Shown here in pieces: positions 13,825 through 20,564 of a stretch of 20,564 nucleotides of DNA (its first letter is position 1; each line of letters opens with the position of its first letter). The notes below the pieces were generated by a model, which saw only the letters and a program-made list of their open reading frames with translations, was not told where the DNA came from and did not search any database. Made by a program: the position numbers and the translations under genes. The DNA is from an uncultured Clostridium sp. GTDB taxonomy: Bacteria; Bacillota; Clostridia; Peptostreptococcales; Peptostreptococcaceae. Location: positions 1 through 20,564 of the forward strand of contig USRS01000040.1 of NCBI GenBank assembly GCA_900557165.1, in the 5' to 3' direction.

Positions 13825-14800
13825 AATCATTATAGTAATAGTTATCTCTTAAAAATTGAGCATTTTTTCTATTAATTAAGTACTTTTTCATTTCAATTAA
13901 ACATAAAAATAAGATTGCTCTATTTTCGAACTCATCTCTATCTTGAGGTAGAGGCTGAGTTTTCATATCATTATACATTTTTTCTAAATCATTTAATAAA
14001 TCATTTACCGTATTTACTTCAAAGGATGTATTTCCAACCTTATTAATAAAATTGGATACTATTTGACCTTGAGCAGGTAAATAATTTAATTGCGATACTA
14101 GGTCATATAAAGTATTTAAAATATTTCTTTGACTTTTGATGATTTCCATATGATCTAAGAAATATTTTGTATCACTAAGTAGATTATTGTTTATATTAAA
14201 ATAAGCAGCCTTAGTACTACTATCAATTAAATTACTTAATATGGAAATATTATGTTTAATATTATTGTCCCTTCCAGGCTTATTAATCATTTCAGAGATC
14301 TCTACTAAAATTAAGCTAACTTGTTTTTGTAGTTTTTGTTGACCTTCGTAAATATGCTCTTTGTTAGAAAACATAAACATATTTATGATTATGCCTATTC
14401 CAGCACCTATTATAAATAAACCAGTTTCATTTAATATCCAATAAATACTCATTGATTCTTGAAGTAAATAATGAGAAGAAATTACTACACACATGGCAAT
14501 AACATATCTAATATTTAATACAAAGCAAGTACTTATTATAATTAATATGTACAATGAAAATGACCATAAATTATATCCTAAAAAATTAAAACACAAATAA
14601 GAATATAATGTACATAAAATAAATCCGAGAAGTTTACCCAGGGCTCCTTTTATAGTTTCTTTTTTCGTATCTTTGACAACTAATAAAGTGATTACTCCTG
14701 CTACCATGGCATATTGTAATTGAAAAAAGTATGCAATAAAAATAGCTAATGAACTTCCCAGGGACAATTTTAAAATTTTTGATATATCTATTTTATTCAA
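13823..14800 (-). CDS. Aromatic acid exporter family protein (ArAE_1/FUSC type)
   Basis: A 325-residue protein with an N-terminal membrane half (about 8-145, five to six hydrophobic segments) and a soluble helical C-terminal half (about 150-325). The features AMVAGVITLLVVKDTKKETI and GALGKLLGFILCTLYSYL are typical of the ArAE_1 (DUF939) family; the C-terminal part matches the helical domain usual for these proteins. Members are annotated as putative aromatic acid exporters from distant similarity to E. coli AaeB, and biochemical proof in Gram-positives is scarce. The start is TTG at 14800, eight bases after GGGAGG; no ATG fits. It lies upstream of, and in line with, the thrE pairs, suggesting an efflux cluster. 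Confidence 0.78.
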   Translation of the reverse strand: MNKIDISKILKLSLGSSLAIFIAYFFQLQYAMVAGVITLLVVKDTKKETIKGALGKLLGFILCTLYSYLCFNFLGYNLWSFSLYILIIISTCFVLNIRYVIAMCVVISSHYLLQESMSIYWILNETGLFIIGAGIGIIINMFMFSNKEHIYEGQQKLQKQVSLILVEISEMINKPGRDNNIKHNISILSNLIDSSTKAAYFNINNNLLSDTKYFLDHMEIIKSQRNILNTLYDLVSQLNYLPAQGQIVSNFINKVGNTSFEVNTVNDLLNDLEKMYNDMKTQPLPQDRDEFENRAILFLCLIEMKKYLINRKNAQFLRDNYYYND

Positions 14801-14837
14801 ATAAAAAACCTCCCTAAAATCTATATTTAACTATGAT

Positions 14838-14866
14838 ATTTTAACATAAATATAGAATTTCATGAA
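14838..14866 (-). promoter_or_regulatory. Possible promoter for the aromatic-acid-exporter-like gene
   Basis: Minus strand TTCATG (14861-14866) and TAAAAT (14838-14843) with a 17-base spacer, about 38 bases before the TTG start. The -35 is a modest match. Confidence 0.35.
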
Positions 14867-14888
14867 GAAATTATATATTATACAATAG

Positions 14889-14904
14889 AAGGACATATGT
14901 CCTT
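14889..14904. promoter_or_regulatory. Perfect 16-bp palindrome upstream of the Crp/Fnr-family gene
   Basis: AAGGACATATGTCCTT reads identically on both strands. It is unusually GC-rich for this DNA and lies 49 bases before the regulator's ATG. If transcription uses the TAAAAT at 14926-14931, its centre falls near -41, a classic Crp/Fnr activation position. It also overlaps the region downstream of a possible TATACA at 14880. It is a good candidate operator, perhaps for the regulator itself. Confidence 0.5.
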
Positions 14905-14953
14905 TTGGTTTTGATTTATTAATATTAAAATAAAAGAGTCTAGGAGACAACTA

Positions 14954-15643
14954 ATGAATGAAAAATACTTATACGAAAACATAGATAATAAAAAAGTTAA
15001 AGAACTTATTGATAGAATACCCAATGATATTAAAAAAAATTGTAAATTGAAAGAATTTGAAAAAGGAAAGATAGTAGTCTTAAAGGAAAATAATATTAAA
15101 TCCATGTATTTGCATTGTAAAGGTGAGATGAAAGTTAGAAATGAATTTGAAAATGGATTTGTATATGATTTTGCAGTAATTAAGCCCATATCATATATTG
15201 GAGCAATGGAAATTATGGCAAATAAAGAAACTTACTCATCAACTTTGCAAGCAACAACAGATAGTATGATTATTGAAATACCAAAAAATGATTTTATAAA
15301 TTGGATTGAAAATGATCATAAATTAGCTTTAGATGTACTTCATTTCGTTTCAAATAATATGTATAAACAAGCAGTAAAAACTGGGGAAGTGCTAGCTTAT
15401 CCAGCAATATGTACTTTAATAAATTACTTAATTAATGTTTTTGAAAGTGAAAATAAAAAAGAAGTTTTTATAGAAAAAACTAGAGAAGAAATAGGGTCTA
15501 TTTTAGGATTTTCAGTAAGAACAATTAATAGAAATTTAAAAGTTTTAAAAGAAGAAAATTTACTTTCTGTAAGTAGAAAAGGAATTTTAATCACACAAAA
15601 ACAATGTGAAAAACTTTATGAAAAATTAAATTCAATAAAATAA
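14954..15643 (+). CDS. Crp/Fnr-family transcriptional regulator
   Basis: A 229-residue regulator with a cyclic-nucleotide-binding-like beta barrel (about 25-130), a dimerisation helix (about 130-155) and a C-terminal winged helix (about 172-225). The recognition region reads TREEIGSILGFSVRTINRNLKVLKEENLL. The four N-terminal Cys that hold the Fe-S cluster of Fnr are not present, and the RxS pocket that binds cAMP in Crp is absent. The signal is therefore neither a classic Fnr cluster nor obviously cAMP. It starts at ATG 14954 behind TAGGAG. Only 27 bases, including a GGAGG, separate it from the glycyl radical enzyme gene, so it is probably the local regulator and cotranscribed. Confidence 0.88.
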   Translation: MNEKYLYENIDNKKVKELIDRIPNDIKKNCKLKEFEKGKIVVLKENNIKSMYLHCKGEMKVRNEFENGFVYDFAVIKPISYIGAMEIMANKETYSSTLQATTDSMIIEIPKNDFINWIENDHKLALDVLHFVSNNMYKQAVKTGEVLAYPAICTLINYLINVFESENKKEVFIEKTREEIGSILGFSVRTINRNLKVLKEENLLSVSRKGILITQKQCEKLYEKLNSIK

Positions 15644-15670
15644 ATATAGCTAATTATGGAGGATTTTTAA

Positions 15671-17167
15671 ATGAATCAAGTGTTAGAAATAATAAAAAAC
15701 GAGACATTAACTTACAATCAACAAGTATTACAATTGGCAGGATATGCAGGAAATAGTATAGAAGTTTTCAACATAGATGAAGACACTAAAAAATTATTAG
15801 ATGCAGAAATAATTTGTACAATGTTTGAAGGAAACACTCCTTACAGACCAAGATATGTTATACCAAATTATGAAGTTTTAATGGAAAAAGGATGTGAGTT
15901 CTTAAGTTTAGAACCACCAACAGATATATGGGAAGCAACTAATAGTTTATTAATTTTATATAAGCATGTGCCATCAATAACATCATATCCAGTGTATTTA
16001 GGAAATATAGATACGCTTTTAAATCCTTTTGTAAAAGATGAAAAAGAAGCTTATAAAGCAATAAAATTATTCTTAACACATATAGATAGAAGTTTAACTG
16101 ATTCATTTGTTCATGCAAATATAGGTCCAGTTGATACAGTTGCTGGAAGACTTATACTTAAGGCTATGACTGAATTAGAATGTGCAATGCCAAACTTAAC
16201 AGTTAAATATGACAAAGATATAACATCAGAAGAATTTGCTAAACTTTGTGCAAGTACAGCTTTAGTTACTGCTAAACCAAGTTTTGCAAATCATAAAATG
16301 GATACAGTAGATTTTGGAACAGAAAATTATGCTCTTGCATCTTGCTATAATGGATTTATAGTTGGCGGTGGAGGTTACACTCTAGTTAGATTAGTTTTAA
16401 GTAGATTAGCTGAAACTGCAACTTCAGTAGAAGATTTCTTAGATAACAAATTACCATTTGCAGCAAATAAAATGCTTAACTATATAGATGAAAGAGTTAA
16501 ATTCTTAGTTGAAGAAGCAGCATTCTTTAAATCAAGTTTCCTTATAAAAGAAGGATTTATAAAAAAAGAATTATTTACAGGAATGTTTGGTATGGTAGGA
16601 CTTGCAGAAGCAGTTAATCATTTATTAAATGCAACTGAGCCAAAAGATAGATTTGGTTATGGAGATGAAGCTAATGAGTTAGGATTAAAAATAGTAGAAA
16701 AACTTAATTCAATAGTAACTTCATACAAATCACCATATGTGGGAGATGCTTATAAAAATAGTCATGTTATGCACTGTCAAGTTGGTATAGATACTGATAC
16801 GGGAATATCTCCAGGATGTAGAATACCAGTAGGTGAAGAACCAGAAATATTTGAACATTTACTTCAATCTGCACCATATCATAAATATTTCTTCAATGGA
16901 ATAGGTGATATATTTGTATTTGAAGATACTTATAAAGAACATCCAGAAGCTATAATAAATGTTATAGATGGAGCATTTAAAGCAGGAATAAGATATATAT
17001 CTGCTTACTCAGGTGGATGTGATGTTGTTCGTGTTACAGGATACCTTGTAAAAAAATCAGAAGTGGCTCAACTTGAAAGTGGACAAGCAGTTAAAAATAA
17101 TGCAACTGTATTTGGTATGAATGCTAAAAATGGAGCAAAAGCATTTGATAGAAGATTGAGAGATTAA
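15671..17167 (+). CDS. yjjI: YjjI-family glycyl radical enzyme
   Basis: A 498-residue protein of the YjjI (DUF3029) family, a short member of the glycyl radical enzyme superfamily; E. coli YjjI is about 516 residues. Near the C-terminus the radical-site motif RVTGY (454-458) contains Gly457, which the activase would convert to a glycyl radical. A probable active-site cysteine lies at Cys225 in ALASCYNG, followed by a Gly-rich loop VGGGGYTL. Other Cys cluster in HVMHCQVG (369) and SPGCRIPVG (383). Family members are cytoplasmic, oxygen-sensitive, and have no established substrate. It is second in the regulator-yjjI-yjjW set, with GGAGG before ATG 15671. A pyruvate formate-lyase is excluded by length and by the missing CysCys pair. 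Confidence 0.9.
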   Translation: MNQVLEIIKNETLTYNQQVLQLAGYAGNSIEVFNIDEDTKKLLDAEIICTMFEGNTPYRPRYVIPNYEVLMEKGCEFLSLEPPTDIWEATNSLLILYKHVPSITSYPVYLGNIDTLLNPFVKDEKEAYKAIKLFLTHIDRSLTDSFVHANIGPVDTVAGRLILKAMTELECAMPNLTVKYDKDITSEEFAKLCASTALVTAKPSFANHKMDTVDFGTENYALASCYNGFIVGGGGYTLVRLVLSRLAETATSVEDFLDNKLPFAANKMLNYIDERVKFLVEEAAFFKSSFLIKEGFIKKELFTGMFGMVGLAEAVNHLLNATEPKDRFGYGDEANELGLKIVEKLNSIVTSYKSPYVGDAYKNSHVMHCQVGIDTDTGISPGCRIPVGEEPEIFEHLLQSAPYHKYFFNGIGDIFVFEDTYKEHPEAIINVIDGAFKAGIRYISAYSGGCDVVRVTGYLVKKSEVAQLESGQAVKNNATVFGMNAKNGAKAFDRRLRD

Positions 17168-17169
17168 TC

Positions 17170-17982
17170 ATGGCTTTAGTAAATAAGATTATTCCATTTT
17201 CATGTATAGATGGTCCTGGAAATAGAACGTCAATATTTTTCCAAGGATGTAATTTTAAATGTAGTTATTGTCATAATCCAGAAACAATAAATAAATGTAT
17301 AAGCTGTGGCAAGTGTGTGGCTGTTTGTCCAGTAAATGCCCTTGAAATAAAAGATAAAAAAGTTATTTGGGATGATAAAAAATGTGTATCTTGTGATGCG
17401 TGTATTAGAGAGTGTAAACACTTATCAAGTCCAAAAACAAAAGATTATTCAGTAGATGAATTATTTAAAGAGATAAAAAAAGTTTCTCCTTTTATTGAAG
17501 GTATAACTGTTAGTGGAGGAGAGTCAACTCTTAATGCTGATTTTCTAACAGAATTATTTAGAAAAGTTAAAAATGAATTAGGTCTTACTTGTTTTGTAGA
17601 TACTAATGGAAGTGTTGATTTGACTGAATACAAAGAGTTTGTAAATTTAACAGATAAATTTATGATAGATGTTAAAAGTATGGATGAGAAAGAGCATATT
17701 AAAGTAACTGGACTAAATAATGATATTGTGATTAAGAACTTAAAATATTTATTAGATTTAGATAAAGTCTATGAAATTAGAACAGTGATAGCTCCTAATT
17801 TAAATAATGAAAATACAGTTAGAGAAGTATCTAAAATTATCAAAGATAAATGTAAATATAAGTTTAATATATACAGACATCATGGAGTTAGAAAAGAAGG
17901 CCTTGATTTTCATGGAAGTGAAAGTCCTACAGAAGAAGAAATTAATAAATGTTATAAAATATACGAAGAAAGTATTTTATAA
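17170..17982 (+). CDS. yjjW: YjjW-family glycyl radical enzyme activase (radical SAM)
   Basis: A 270-residue radical-SAM activase that would abstract a hydrogen from Gly457 of the upstream enzyme, using S-adenosylmethionine and a [4Fe-4S] cluster. The radical-SAM motif is at Cys27, Cys31, Cys34 (GCNFKCSYCH). Two ferredoxin-type clusters follow: Cys43, 46, 49, 53 and Cys72, 75, 78, 82. This three-cluster layout is typical of activases for non-pyruvate glycyl radical enzymes. The SAM-binding GGE region is TVSGGESTLN. It starts at ATG 17170, two bases after the yjjI stop, without a strong ribosome-binding site, so translation is likely coupled to yjjI. A strong terminator closes the operon. Confidence 0.93.
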   Translation: MALVNKIIPFSCIDGPGNRTSIFFQGCNFKCSYCHNPETINKCISCGKCVAVCPVNALEIKDKKVIWDDKKCVSCDACIRECKHLSSPKTKDYSVDELFKEIKKVSPFIEGITVSGGESTLNADFLTELFRKVKNELGLTCFVDTNGSVDLTEYKEFVNLTDKFMIDVKSMDEKEHIKVTGLNNDIVIKNLKYLLDLDKVYEIRTVIAPNLNNENTVREVSKIIKDKCKYKFNIYRHHGVRKEGLDFHGSESPTEEEINKCYKIYEESIL

Positions 17983-17985
17983 ATT

Positions 17986-18016
17986 AAAGCACATTGGCAT
18001 TAAACCAATGTGCTTT
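17986..18016 (+). terminator. Intrinsic terminator closing the regulator-yjjI-yjjW operon
   Basis: Perfect 12-bp arms 17986-17997 and 18005-18016 (AAAGCACATTGG/CCAATGTGCTTT) with a seven-base loop and following T residues. Confidence 0.88.
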
Positions 18017-18093
18017 TCTTACATATAAGGATATAAAAAATCATATATTTAGTACTAGCTTTTAAAAGTTTTTATTAATAGGAGGAGTTGTAT

Positions 18094-19164
18094 GTGAAAG
18101 ATAATATTAATATATTAAATGTTATAAAAATTGCAGGAGCCTTTATAGCATTTATAATTGGTTCTGGATTTGCAACAGGCCAAGAAATTATGCAGTTTTT
18201 TACTTCTAACGGTTTATATAGTTTAGTATCCATACTTATAAGTTTGATTTTATTTGTATATTTTGGAAGTACTATAATATCTTCGGGTTTTGATTATGGG
18301 AAATATGAAAAATACAGTCCATATAAATATTTTTGTGGAGATAAAGTAGGGTTATTTTATGAATATTTTGTACCAGTGCTACTATTTATAAGTGTGGTAG
18401 TTATGATTTCAGGGGCAGGTGCAACTTTACAAGAATATTATAATTTAAATTATTATGTGGGTTGTGCAATGATGACAATTTTAGTACTTATTGCATTTAT
18501 TTGTGGACTGAATGGTCTAGTTAATATAATTGGATTTATAGGACCAGTTATAGTTATATTTTCTTTACTTGTGGGATTTATTATTTTATTTGAAAACTTA
18601 GATGGATTAAAAAATATTTCACAGGCAATGACGGAGGTTAATCTTACAAAAGCAGGAGGAAATTGTATAAAAAGTGGTGTATTATATACTTCTTATAATA
18701 TGGTAAGTGGATTATTCTTTTTTACAGCTCTTGCAAATAGTGCAAATAATAAAGAAGAAGCTAAATTAGGAGCAACTGTAGGTAGTTTATTATTGATGAT
18801 AGTTATTTTAGTTATGAACTTTGCATTATTGTCAAAAATAAAAAACATTTATAAATTATCAATACCAACTTTATATTTTGCAAAATCCATATCACCCCTA
18901 TTGGGTAAAATTTTTTCTGTTATTTTATTATGTGGAATATTTTCCACAGCTGCACCAAATTTTTGGACAGTGTGCAATAAAATATCAAAACAAGGAAGAT
19001 ACAATGAAAAAATTGTTGCTCTTATCATTTCAATGGGTGCATTTTTAGGAGGATTATTTCCTTTTGAAAAGTTAGTATCTAAAGTTTATCCACTAACAGG
19101 AATATTGGGAATACTTTTGTTTATTTGCATATTTTTTAAACAAATTAGTAAGAAAATTATTTAG
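18094..19164 (+). CDS. YkvI-family membrane protein, transporter-like
   Basis: A 356-residue polytopic membrane protein with about ten hydrophobic segments. The opening segment IKIAGAFIAFIIGSGFATGQEI, with GSGFATG at 23-29, is characteristic of the YkvI family and resembles first helices of sodium-coupled APC-type transporters, where the broken helix forms the substrate and ion site. A solute symporter is therefore plausible, but no substrate is known to me. An open frame begins with TTG at 18088, yet the GGAGGAG site occupies 18081-18087 and would touch it. I chose GTG 18094, six bases after that site. The gene lies after the yjjW terminator and before the reductase-like gene, apparently on its own. 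Confidence 0.8.
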   Translation: MKDNINILNVIKIAGAFIAFIIGSGFATGQEIMQFFTSNGLYSLVSILISLILFVYFGSTIISSGFDYGKYEKYSPYKYFCGDKVGLFYEYFVPVLLFISVVVMISGAGATLQEYYNLNYYVGCAMMTILVLIAFICGLNGLVNIIGFIGPVIVIFSLLVGFIILFENLDGLKNISQAMTEVNLTKAGGNCIKSGVLYTSYNMVSGLFFFTALANSANNKEEAKLGATVGSLLLMIVILVMNFALLSKIKNIYKLSIPTLYFAKSISPLLGKIFSVILLCGIFSTAAPNFWTVCNKISKQGRYNEKIVALIISMGAFLGGLFPFEKLVSKVYPLTGILGILLFICIFFKQISKKII

Positions 19165-19187
19165 ATAAAAATCAAAAACAATTAAAA

Positions 19188-19193
19188 TATAAT
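19188..19193 (+). promoter_or_regulatory. Possible -10 element for the reductase-like gene
   Basis: Perfect TATAAT about 44 bases before ATG 19237, in an A/T-rich stretch without a good -35 hexamer. Low certainty. Confidence 0.3.
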
Positions 19194-19236
19194 ATACTTA
19201 AAATATAAGGAAATATTTTAAAAGGGGGTAAATAAA

Positions 19237-20163
19237 ATGTCGTCATTAACTATAAGTGAAGAAGATGAAAAAAGAGTAAAAGCTTTAGGATTTTTAAATA
19301 ACAAGGGAACTGATAATTTTTCAGCAAGGATAATTACAGTAAATGGGAAAATTACTGCGGCTCAACAAAAATGTGTGGCAGAAGCAGCAGAATTATTTGG
19401 TAATGGAATAATAACTTTCACAACTCGTCTTAGTATGGAAGTGCAGGGAATTCCTTATGATAAAATTGAAGAATTTATAGCTTATATAGGAAAAGTAGGA
19501 CTTGAAACAGGGGGAACAGGTAAAAAAATACGTCCAATAGTTTCATGCAAGGGGACAACATGTCAATATGGACTTCAAGATACTTTTGCTTTATCAGAAG
19601 AAATACATAATAGATTTTACAAAGGATATAGAAATGTTACATTACCACATAAATTTAAAATTGCAGTAGGCGGATGTCCTAATAACTGTGTTAAGCCAAA
19701 TTTAAATGATGTTGGAATAATCGGTCAATGCATACCTAATTTTCATAAAGAAATATGCAAAGGATGTAAAAAATGTATTATTTCAAAAAATTGCCCTATG
19801 AATGCTTGTGAGGTTGTGGATAAAAAACTAAAAATAGATGAAGATAAATGTATACATTGTGGTCGTTGTGATAAAAAATGCCCATTTGAATCTATAAAAG
19901 AAAGTAAACATGGATTTAAAATATATATAGGTGGTACGTGGGGAAAAAGAGTATCTCATGGTGTAGCTTTAAGTAAAATATTTACAGATAAAGAAGAAGC
20001 TCTTAATGTAATTGAAAAAGCCATATTACTATATAAAGAACAGGGAATAAGTGGTGAACGATTTGCAACAACTATAAATCGTATAGGTTTTGAAAAAGTA
20101 GAAAAACAATTATTAGATAATGATTTGTTAGAAAGAAAAGAAGAAATAATAAATTCTTTATAA
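19237..20163 (+). CDS. Sulfite/nitrite reductase-like siroheme/4Fe-4S protein with ferredoxin domain
   Basis: A 308-residue protein of the AsrC/Dsr-like type. The N-terminal ferredoxin-like half domain (about 30-95) is followed by the siroheme/4Fe-4S domain with Cys104, Cys109 (CKGTTC) and Cys147, Cys151 (GGCPNNC). A ferredoxin insert follows with Cys174, 177, 180, 186 and Cys205, 208, 211, 215, and the siroheme-domain ending resumes (GFKIYIGGTWGKR). The predicted reaction is reduction of sulfite, nitrite or a related oxyanion in the cytoplasm. The first Cys pair is spaced C-x4-C, while classic sulfite reductases have C-x5-C. No asrA/asrB or other partner adjoins it. It starts at ATG 19237 after AAGGGGGT and is followed by a strong terminator. 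Substrate uncertain. Confidence 0.87.
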   Translation: MSSLTISEEDEKRVKALGFLNNKGTDNFSARIITVNGKITAAQQKCVAEAAELFGNGIITFTTRLSMEVQGIPYDKIEEFIAYIGKVGLETGGTGKKIRPIVSCKGTTCQYGLQDTFALSEEIHNRFYKGYRNVTLPHKFKIAVGGCPNNCVKPNLNDVGIIGQCIPNFHKEICKGCKKCIISKNCPMNACEVVDKKLKIDEDKCIHCGRCDKKCPFESIKESKHGFKIYIGGTWGKRVSHGVALSKIFTDKEEALNVIEKAILLYKEQGISGERFATTINRIGFEKVEKQLLDNDLLERKEEIINSL

Positions 20164-20175
20164 ATAAATATTAAT

Positions 20176-20212
20176 AAAACTCCTATGATAAAATTAATAT
20201 CATAGGAGTTTT
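20176..20212 (+). terminator. Intrinsic terminator after the reductase-like gene
   Basis: Perfect 15-bp arms 20176-20190 and 20198-20212 (ACTCCTATGATA/TATCATAGGAGT core), seven-base loop, then T residues. Confidence 0.9.
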
Positions 20213-20226
20213 TTAACTATAAAGGG

Positions 20227-20564
20227 GTGATTAAGATAAAAAAGTTTAGAATTATATCTATTTCATTATTTATTTTAGGGATTTTATTAAATTTTATTAC
20301 ATCTAAAGTACCAAAAATAGTAGAAAAATATTACTCAAATGGAGTAAATATATATATGGTTAAAGCTTTAAGCAAAATTTCTAGTGTATTACCTTTTTCC
20401 ATATTTGAAATTTTAATTTATATATTAGCTTTAGTAATATTAATATTTTTGATGTATTTTATTTTTTGTACAATAAAAAATCCAAAGAAAATACTATCTT
20501 TATTTTTAAATTTTATATTAAATATCTCTTATCTTAAAGTAGTAAGACTAATCAATTTCAGTCA
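20227..20564 (+). CDS. DUF3810-like membrane protein, N-terminal part, unusual start
   Basis: An open frame of 112 residues running off the right edge. It has hydrophobic segments at about 8-25, 58-81 and 90-104, and the segments SKVPKIVEKYYSNGVNIY and LPFSIFEILIYILALVIL. These match the first part of DUF3810 membrane proteins, whose function is unknown. The start is ambiguous: AAAGGGGTGATT (20221-20232) holds a ribosome-binding site and no ATG follows it. Candidates are GTG 20227, which overlaps that site, or an ATT (20230) or ATA (20236) start, the last five bases after GGGGTGA. I give the GTG coordinate. Upstream the frame is closed by a stop at 20203-20205, inside the terminator. Confidence 0.7.
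   Translation, partial: MIKIKKFRIISISLFILGILLNFITSKVPKIVEKYYSNGVNIYMVKALSKISSVLPFSIFEILIYILALVILIFLMYFIFCTIKNPKKILSLFLNFILNISYLKVVRLINFS

Noticed and set aside
15671..17167. Pyruvate formate-lyase or 2-ketobutyrate formate-lyase
   Set aside because: Too short (498 versus about 750 residues), no CysCys active-site pair, and the activase has two extra ferredoxin clusters, which pyruvate formate-lyase activase lacks.
17807..18028. Plus-strand frame overlapping the end of yjjW and its terminator
   Set aside because: It runs through the terminator hairpin and is out of frame with the well-supported activase; no ribosome-binding site.

Overview
The window comes from a very AT-rich, low-GC Gram-positive genome, most likely a strictly anaerobic clostridium (Clostridiaceae or Peptostreptococcaceae; I cannot fix the species). 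The reasons are strong GGAGG-type ribosome-binding sites, frequent TTG and GTG starts, a glycyl radical enzyme with its radical-SAM activase, a siroheme/4Fe-4S reductase-like protein, a Spo0A-box-like site and many intrinsic terminators with A/T-flanked stems. There are no rRNA or tRNA genes, CRISPR arrays, transposases or integrases. It looks like an ordinary chromosomal segment with one poorly known accessory patch near the left end.

Left part (1-3161): a galactose-type sugar-binding lipoprotein (mglB-like, minus strand, cut by the window edge) diverges from a three-gene operon of unrecognised proteins (566-2473), which is preceded by a short orphan reading frame that may be a gene remnant. 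A small BspA-like leucine-rich-repeat protein and a strong terminator follow. Second part (3287-5839): an alpha/beta hydrolase of the monoacylglycerol lipase/lysophospholipase type converges, through a shared terminator, on an orphan NuoE/HndA-like [2Fe-2S] protein. That gene diverges from an Mrp/NBP35-type Fe-S carrier ATPase.

Middle part (5839-11103): a small unknown protein lies 22 bases before the lipid II flippase murJ. Next comes a 1061-residue secreted-sensor histidine kinase with 14 propeller repeats, a Y_Y_Y domain and no receiver domain or neighbouring response regulator. A Spo0A-box-like site lies upstream of it. Transport part (11087-14800, all minus strand): two tandem copies of a split threonine/serine exporter (ThrE plus ThrE_2), each exactly 1244 bases long, lie downstream of an aromatic-acid-exporter-family protein. 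A perfect 19-bp inverted repeat stands just before the first pair.

Right part (14889-20564): a Crp/Fnr-family regulator, with a perfect 16-bp palindrome in front of it, heads a tight operon with a YjjI-family glycyl radical enzyme and its YjjW activase. This enzyme family has no established substrate. A YkvI-like membrane protein, a stand-alone sulfite/nitrite-reductase-like Fe-S protein and the start of a DUF3810 membrane protein with an unusual start region complete the window.

The main themes are anaerobic Fe-S and radical redox chemistry, amino-acid efflux and extracellular sensing. The most promising leads are the regulator-YjjI-YjjW operon with its palindrome, the orphan propeller kinase with its possible 0A box, and the uncharacterised 566-2473 operon.
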